From contig JAKSJA010000017.1 in assembly GCA_024398495.1 (NCBI GenBank), positions 1-36,957 on the forward strand: a DNA stretch of 36,957 nucleotides, given 5' to 3'. The notes under the pieces are model-generated. The model saw only the letters and a program-made list of their open reading frames with translations. It made no database searches and was not told the origin of the DNA. Source of the DNA: Bacteroidaceae bacterium. Its GTDB lineage: Bacteria; Bacteroidota; Bacteroidia; Bacteroidales; Bacteroidaceae. The first letter of the stretch is position 1. Every line of letters begins with the position of its first letter. Of the stretch, positions 36,299 to 36,957 are shown one piece after another. The position numbers and the translations under genes were made by a program.

Positions 36299-36667
36299 AT
36301 GAACGGAATATATACAATTCTCCTTTTGATACTCAGCAATGTATTCATGACATTAGCATGGTACGGACATCTCAAACTGCAGCAGACAGGAACATCCAGC
36401 AACTGGCCACTGATAGGAGTCATCGCCTTCTCATGGGCGATAGCATTCTTTGAATACTGCTGTCAGGTACCGGCAAACAGGATTGGCTATGCCTCCAACG
36501 GAGGGCCTTTCACCCTTGTGCAGTTAAAGGTGTTGCAAGAGTGTATATCGTTGATAGTGTTTACCGTCATTGCCGCCATGATGTTCCAGGGAGAACAACT
36601 GCATTGGAATCACTTTGTCAGCTTCGCACTCCTCATCGCAGCAGTCTATTTCTGCTTTATGAAATAA
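36299..36667 (+). CDS. DUF486 (DMT-type) small membrane protein
   Basis: This 122-residue membrane protein starts MNGIYTILLLILSNVFMTLAW cut at the family's NxFMTxAWYGHLK pattern, and has EYCCQVPANRIGY and QLKVLQECISL, typical of DUF486 proteins. It has about four hydrophobic helices. Function is unknown; the family belongs to the drug/metabolite transporter clan. ATG 36299 is chosen because earlier in-frame codons add only a polar stretch within porZ. Confidence 0.85.
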   Translation: MNGIYTILLLILSNVFMTLAWYGHLKLQQTGTSSNWPLIGVIAFSWAIAFFEYCCQVPANRIGYASNGGPFTLVQLKVLQECISLIVFTVIAAMMFQGEQLHWNHFVSFALLIAAVYFCFMK

Positions 36668-36685
36668 GCAGATTTTTTGCTTATT
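36663..36685. terminator. Bidirectional terminator across both stop codons
   Basis: AATAAGCA (36663-36670) pairs with TGCTTATT (36678-36685) around GATTTTT. The plus-strand stop TAA (36665-36667) and the minus-strand stop (36681-36683) both lie in the stem, and short T-runs exist on both strands. Confidence 0.7.
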
Positions 36686-36957
36686 CAGGATTATACATAT
36701 TTTCAAAGGTATGTATTATTTCCTTGAATTCATCGGGGATATATTGCATTGCCTCGTCACGCATCGCCTGCGGAACACCATAGAATGCTTCTGCTATGCT
36801 GCCAGTGATGCAGCCGATGGTATCGCTGTCACCGCCTATGCTTATTGCGTTGCGGATGCAGTCCTCAAAGTCGTTACCGTCAAGAAAGGCTACAATGGCT
36901 TGCGGAACGCGGCTATGGCTATATCCAGACAGATGTTGAGTCGCCACAGCCAAATGT
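36681..36957 (-). CDS. ADP-ribosylglycohydrolase family protein, C-terminal part
   Basis: Only the last 92 residues are in the window; the frame runs off the right edge. The visible part has HSRVPQAIVAFLDGNDFEDCIRNAI cut at AIVAFL, then SIGGDSDTIGCITGSIAEAFYG, the metal-binding GGDSDT signature of the DraG/ADP-ribosylglycohydrolase family. Such enzymes remove ADP-ribose from proteins or small molecules. The gene is convergent with the DUF486 gene; the two stop codons share one hairpin. Confidence 0.85.
   Translation of the reverse strand, partial: HLAVATQHLSGYSHSRVPQAIVAFLDGNDFEDCIRNAISIGGDSDTIGCITGSIAEAFYGVPQAMRDEAMQYIPDEFKEIIHTFENMYNPE

Noticed and set aside
1-36957. Prophage, integrase, transposase or classical defence system
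   Set aside because: No such gene is seen. Only the small decayed DUF4160 and ORF6N genes near the left edge hint at accessory DNA; the rest is mostly conserved chromosome.

Overview
The window looks like a chromosomal segment of a Bacteroidales bacterium, most likely a Prevotella/Segatella-type member of the Prevotellaceae. Five gene starts are preceded by the Bacteroidota promoter pattern TTTG - about 20 nt - TAnnTTTG. The tRNA carries no encoded CCA, translation leaders are A-rich without clear Shine-Dalgarno sites, and the gene set includes PorZ (type IX secretion), DUF4271-HemD-RnpA-YidD-TyrS, M16 peptidase-MetK and a cell-surface protein with a Bacteroidales-type C-terminal tail. Family calls come from motif recognition only; no database search was run.

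Layout. 1-1550: small accessory genes (DUF4234-like membrane protein, DUF2442 protein) and two decayed genes (DUF4160, ORF6N), each broken by an in-frame TAG. 1563-7094: a 1768-residue secreted surface protein followed by an unlisted 51-residue ORF. 7095-7428: terminator, a cluster of short palindromes and a strong promoter. 7429-9572: DUF2461 protein, secreted beta-rich protein, C_GCAxxG_C_C redox-type protein. 9604-14044: three successive FKBP prolyl isomerases predicted for three compartments, an Lrp/AsnC regulator, and a fused glutamine-amidotransferase-like (C26) / M19 dipeptidase protein. 14220-15781: DUF6249-like membrane protein, ECF sigma factor and small membrane protein, a likely sigma/anti-sigma unit. 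16016-23467: M16 zinc peptidase, metK, DUF4271, hemD-like, rnpA, yidD, tyrS, mostly overlapping or tightly spaced. 23528-23598: tRNA-Gln(TTG) with terminator. 23855-29870: a five-gene catabolic operon (DapA-family lyase, sodium:solute symporter, iron alcohol dehydrogenase, PdxA-family dehydrogenase, four-carbon acid-sugar kinase). 29951-36667: leuS, a YitT-RdgB fusion, porZ, DUF486 membrane protein. The right edge holds the C-terminus of an ADP-ribosylglycohydrolase on the minus strand.

The most unusual theme is a set of short tandem repeats with units of 7, 8 and 9 bp, scattered between genes and in several places inside reading frames. An 8-bp repeat (AACCGYAN, about 26 copies) lies inside the acid-sugar kinase gene and is translated as an 8-residue peptide repeat, because three 8-bp units make eight codons. 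The same 8-bp repeat occurs as an intergenic array 1.6 kb upstream. A 7-bp repeat (TCAACRG) appears in the coding regions of three unrelated proteins, at a linker or terminus. A 9-bp repeat occurs in both orientations between genes. Two multidomain fusions (YitT-RdgB and C26-M19) are also notable.
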